Shown here one piece after another: positions 15,001-16,475 of a stretch of 16,475 nt of DNA. Below the pieces are notes generated by a model. That model did no database searches. It saw only the letters and a list, made by a program, of their open reading frames with translations, and had not been told where the DNA came from. The DNA is from Ga0077536 sp943370145 (GTDB lineage: Bacteria > Pseudomonadota > Gammaproteobacteria > Ga0077536): assembly GCA_943370145.1 (NCBI GenBank), contig CALRPY020000078.1:1-16475 (forward strand). Reading direction: 5' to 3'. Position numbers and translations under genes: made by a program. Every line of letters begins with the position of its first letter. The stretch's first letter is position 1.

Positions 15001-16239
15001 ATGAACGAGGTCTACGTCGCCGGCGTCAGCATGACGCGTTTCGGCAAGCAACTGAACCGTTCCACGAAGGAACTGGCGACCGAGGCGCTGCGCGGGGCGC
15101 TGGCCGACGCGGGCGCGACGCAGCAACAGATCCAGGCCGTGTTCTACGGCAACTGCGTGCAGGGCCATATGGAGGGCCAGGACATGGTGCGCGGCGAGAT
15201 TGCGCTGCGCGAAGCCGGCATCGAGAAGATTCCGGTGATCAACGTCGAGAACGCCTGCGCAACCGGCAGCACCGCCTTTCACATGGCGGCGAGCTACGTG
15301 CTGAGCGGCGCCTGCGACATCGCACTCGCGATCGGCGTCGAGAAGATGTTCTCGCCCGACAAGGCCCTGATGTTCAGCGCCTTCGACGGCGCGTGGGACG
15401 TGCACACCGTCACCGAGAGCCGCGACCTCCTGCTCAGCATCGGCGACGGCGTGCCGGTGCCGCCGGGCAGCACCTCGGACAGACCCTACAGCGTGTTCAT
15501 GGACGTCTACGCCGGGCTCTGCCGCCTGCACATGAAGACCTACGGCACGACGCAGCGGCAGCTCGCCGCCGTGGCCGCGAAGAACCACCAGCACTCCGTG
15601 CACAATCCGCTGTCGCAATACCAGCGGCCGTATTCGGTCGACGAGATCCTGGGCGCCCCCCCGATCGTCTACCCCCTCACGCTGCCGATGTGCTCGCCGA
15701 TCAGCGACGGCGCGGCCGCGGCGGTCGTCTGCAACGCGACGGGCCTCGCGCGGCTTTCCGGCGCGCGCGCGCGGGCCAGTCGGGTGCTGGCGAGCATCCT
15801 GCAGACCGGAAGCCGGCGCGAGCCGGCCGACTACGCGAACCACGTCACGCGCCTCGGCGCACAGCGCGCCTGGGCGCAGGCGGGGCTCGGGCCGGAAGAC
15901 GTGTCGGTGGCGGAAGTCCACGATGCGACGGCAATGGGCGAAATCATCGAGATCGAGGCGCTGGGCCTCGTCGCCCCCGGCCAGGGCGGCCCGGCGGCGG
16001 AGCGCGGGGCGCTGTCGCTGGGCGGGCGCATCCCGGTCAATCCGTCGGGCGGCCTCGAATCGAAGGGCCATCCGATCGGGGCGACCGGCCTCGGCCAGAT
16101 CTACGAACTGGTCACGCAGCTGCGCGGCGAAGCCGGGCCCCGCCAGGTCGAGGGCGCGAAGATCGCGCTGGCGCAGAACGGCGGCGGCATCATCGGCGTC
16201 GAGGAAGCGGTGGTGGCGGTGACGGTGCTGGGGGTTTGA
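15001..16239 (+). CDS. Thiolase family protein (SCP-x / acetyl-CoA acetyltransferase-like)
   Basis: The 412-residue thiolase-fold enzyme would cleave or form acyl-CoA C-C bonds. The nucleophile is Cys86 in VENACATGSTAFHMA, and EVHDATAMGE (306-314) replaces the NEAFA loop of classical thiolases. GGLESKGHPIGATG (350-363) supplies the histidine. Near the C-terminus the usual CIGGG cysteine is absent: the segment reads AQNGGGIIG (391-399), as in SCP-x-type members. Such proteins often work with a DUF35/OB-fold partner, and none is in the window. The ATG at 15001 follows GAGG by seven bases; the open frame extends to 14854 but lies within the regulator leader. It diverges from the regulator with a 134-base gap, so common control is likely. 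It may process the CoA-linked end product of the neighbouring catabolic operon. Confidence 0.88.
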   Translation: MNEVYVAGVSMTRFGKQLNRSTKELATEALRGALADAGATQQQIQAVFYGNCVQGHMEGQDMVRGEIALREAGIEKIPVINVENACATGSTAFHMAASYVLSGACDIALAIGVEKMFSPDKALMFSAFDGAWDVHTVTESRDLLLSIGDGVPVPPGSTSDRPYSVFMDVYAGLCRLHMKTYGTTQRQLAAVAAKNHQHSVHNPLSQYQRPYSVDEILGAPPIVYPLTLPMCSPISDGAAAAVVCNATGLARLSGARARASRVLASILQTGSRREPADYANHVTRLGAQRAWAQAGLGPEDVSVAEVHDATAMGEIIEIEALGLVAPGQGGPAAERGALSLGGRIPVNPSGGLESKGHPIGATGLGQIYELVTQLRGEAGPRQVEGAKIALAQNGGGIIGVEEAVVAVTVLGV

Positions 16240-16248
16240 GGCTCACCT

Positions 16249-16296
16249 CTCCCGCTGGCGGGCTGTCTCTTGGTCACATTTGGGCGCGGGTGCCGG
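16249..16296 (-). repeat. Dispersed short repeat, full copy (right, inverted)
   Basis: This is the reverse complement of the repeat at 162-212, sharing an exact 21-base block (16259-16279 against 183-203) plus ACCCGCG and the terminal G/C hairpin CCCGC-TG-GCGGG (16251-16262). It starts nine bases after the thiolase stop, so its hairpin may also end thiolase transcription. The rest of 16297-16400 shows no gene. Confidence 0.7.
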
Positions 16297-16400
16297 TGTT
16301 CACGTGCTGTTGGGCCACACGAACACCGAGAGGACGGGGTGGAGATGCCGCCTGGACGGCATTGCCCCGGCAGAAGCGCATCCCGCAACTCACCGTTCTT

Positions 16401-16427
16401 CTCCGTGTCCTCCGTGCGCTCCGTGGT
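16401..16427 (-). repeat. Three tandem 9-base CTCCGTGnn repeats
   Basis: CTCCGTGTC, CTCCGTGCG and CTCCGTGGT follow one another exactly. Read on the minus strand this is ACCACGGAG-type DNA, and an inverted ACCACGGAG closes the window (16467-16475). A 14-base perfect palindrome (16443-16456, GTTGCCGCGGCAAC) lies between them. Similar CACGGAG-rich non-coding repeats occur in many environmental bacteria; function unknown. The open frame reading TTERTEDTEK across it is a by-product. Confidence 0.6.
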
Positions 16428-16475
16428 CAACATTCGGCGTCTGTTGCCGCGGCAACGCCGGCTTTCACCACGGAG

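Noticed and set aside
162..16296. Composite transposon or genomic island bounded by the inverted repeats
   Set aside because: No transposase, integrase, tRNA site or target duplication is visible, and a third copy at 1-29 points to a dispersed small repeat rather than paired transposon ends.
16101..16433. Minus-strand 110-codon frame at the right edge
   Set aside because: It reads through the 9-mer repeats, the dispersed repeat and the antisense of the thiolase end; all are explained without a protein.

Overview
The window looks like chromosomal DNA from a high-GC proteobacterium. Third codon positions are strongly G/C, and several starts are TTG or lack a good ribosome site. The gene families and dispersed short repeats would fit a metabolically versatile betaproteobacterium such as a Rhodocyclales (Azoarcus/Thauera/Aromatoleum-type) organism. 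That placement is inferred from style and gene content, not demonstrated. No rRNA, tRNA, CRISPR array, integrase or insertion sequence is visible.

Layout. The left edge (1-283) holds two copies of a dispersed repeat and a perfect 18-bp inverted repeat. A plus-strand MalY/PatB-type PLP enzyme follows (284-1432). From 14866 down to 1475 everything lies on the minus strand. In transcription order the genes are: an XRE-cupin regulator (14866-14240); a covalent-flavin dimethylglycine/sarcosine dehydrogenase-like protein with a folate-binding C-terminal half (14106-11656); HyuA (11599-9557); HyuB (9543-7732); a zinc-ribbon SAM methyltransferase (7684-6938); an MFS transporter (6907-5657); a cyclic-nucleotide-domain patatin esterase (5544-3790); a second MFS transporter (3665-2385); and a pirin (2332-1475). 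Diverging from the regulator is an SCP-x-like thiolase (15001-16239). The right edge (16240-16475) has an inverted copy of the left-edge repeat and a run of 9-nt repeats.

How it may work together. The regulator, dehydrogenase, HyuA, HyuB and thiolase form the most coherent unit. A small-molecule-sensing repressor-type protein sits between a divergent thiolase and an operon for an ATP-dependent HyuA/HyuB enzyme plus an N-methyl-amine dehydrogenase. The pairing suggests breakdown of a cyclic amide or N-methylated compound, for example the N-methylhydantoin/sarcosine type of route. The substrate is not fixed by sequence, and no carbamoylsarcosine amidase is present. A perfect 14-bp hairpin follows hyuB and probably marks the end, or an attenuation point, of that operon. 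The downstream genes look like a looser set of transport, lipid-esterase and stress functions. The AT-rich promoter region of the dehydrogenase and the regulator/thiolase gap share TTCRAA-centred near-palindromes that could be operators.
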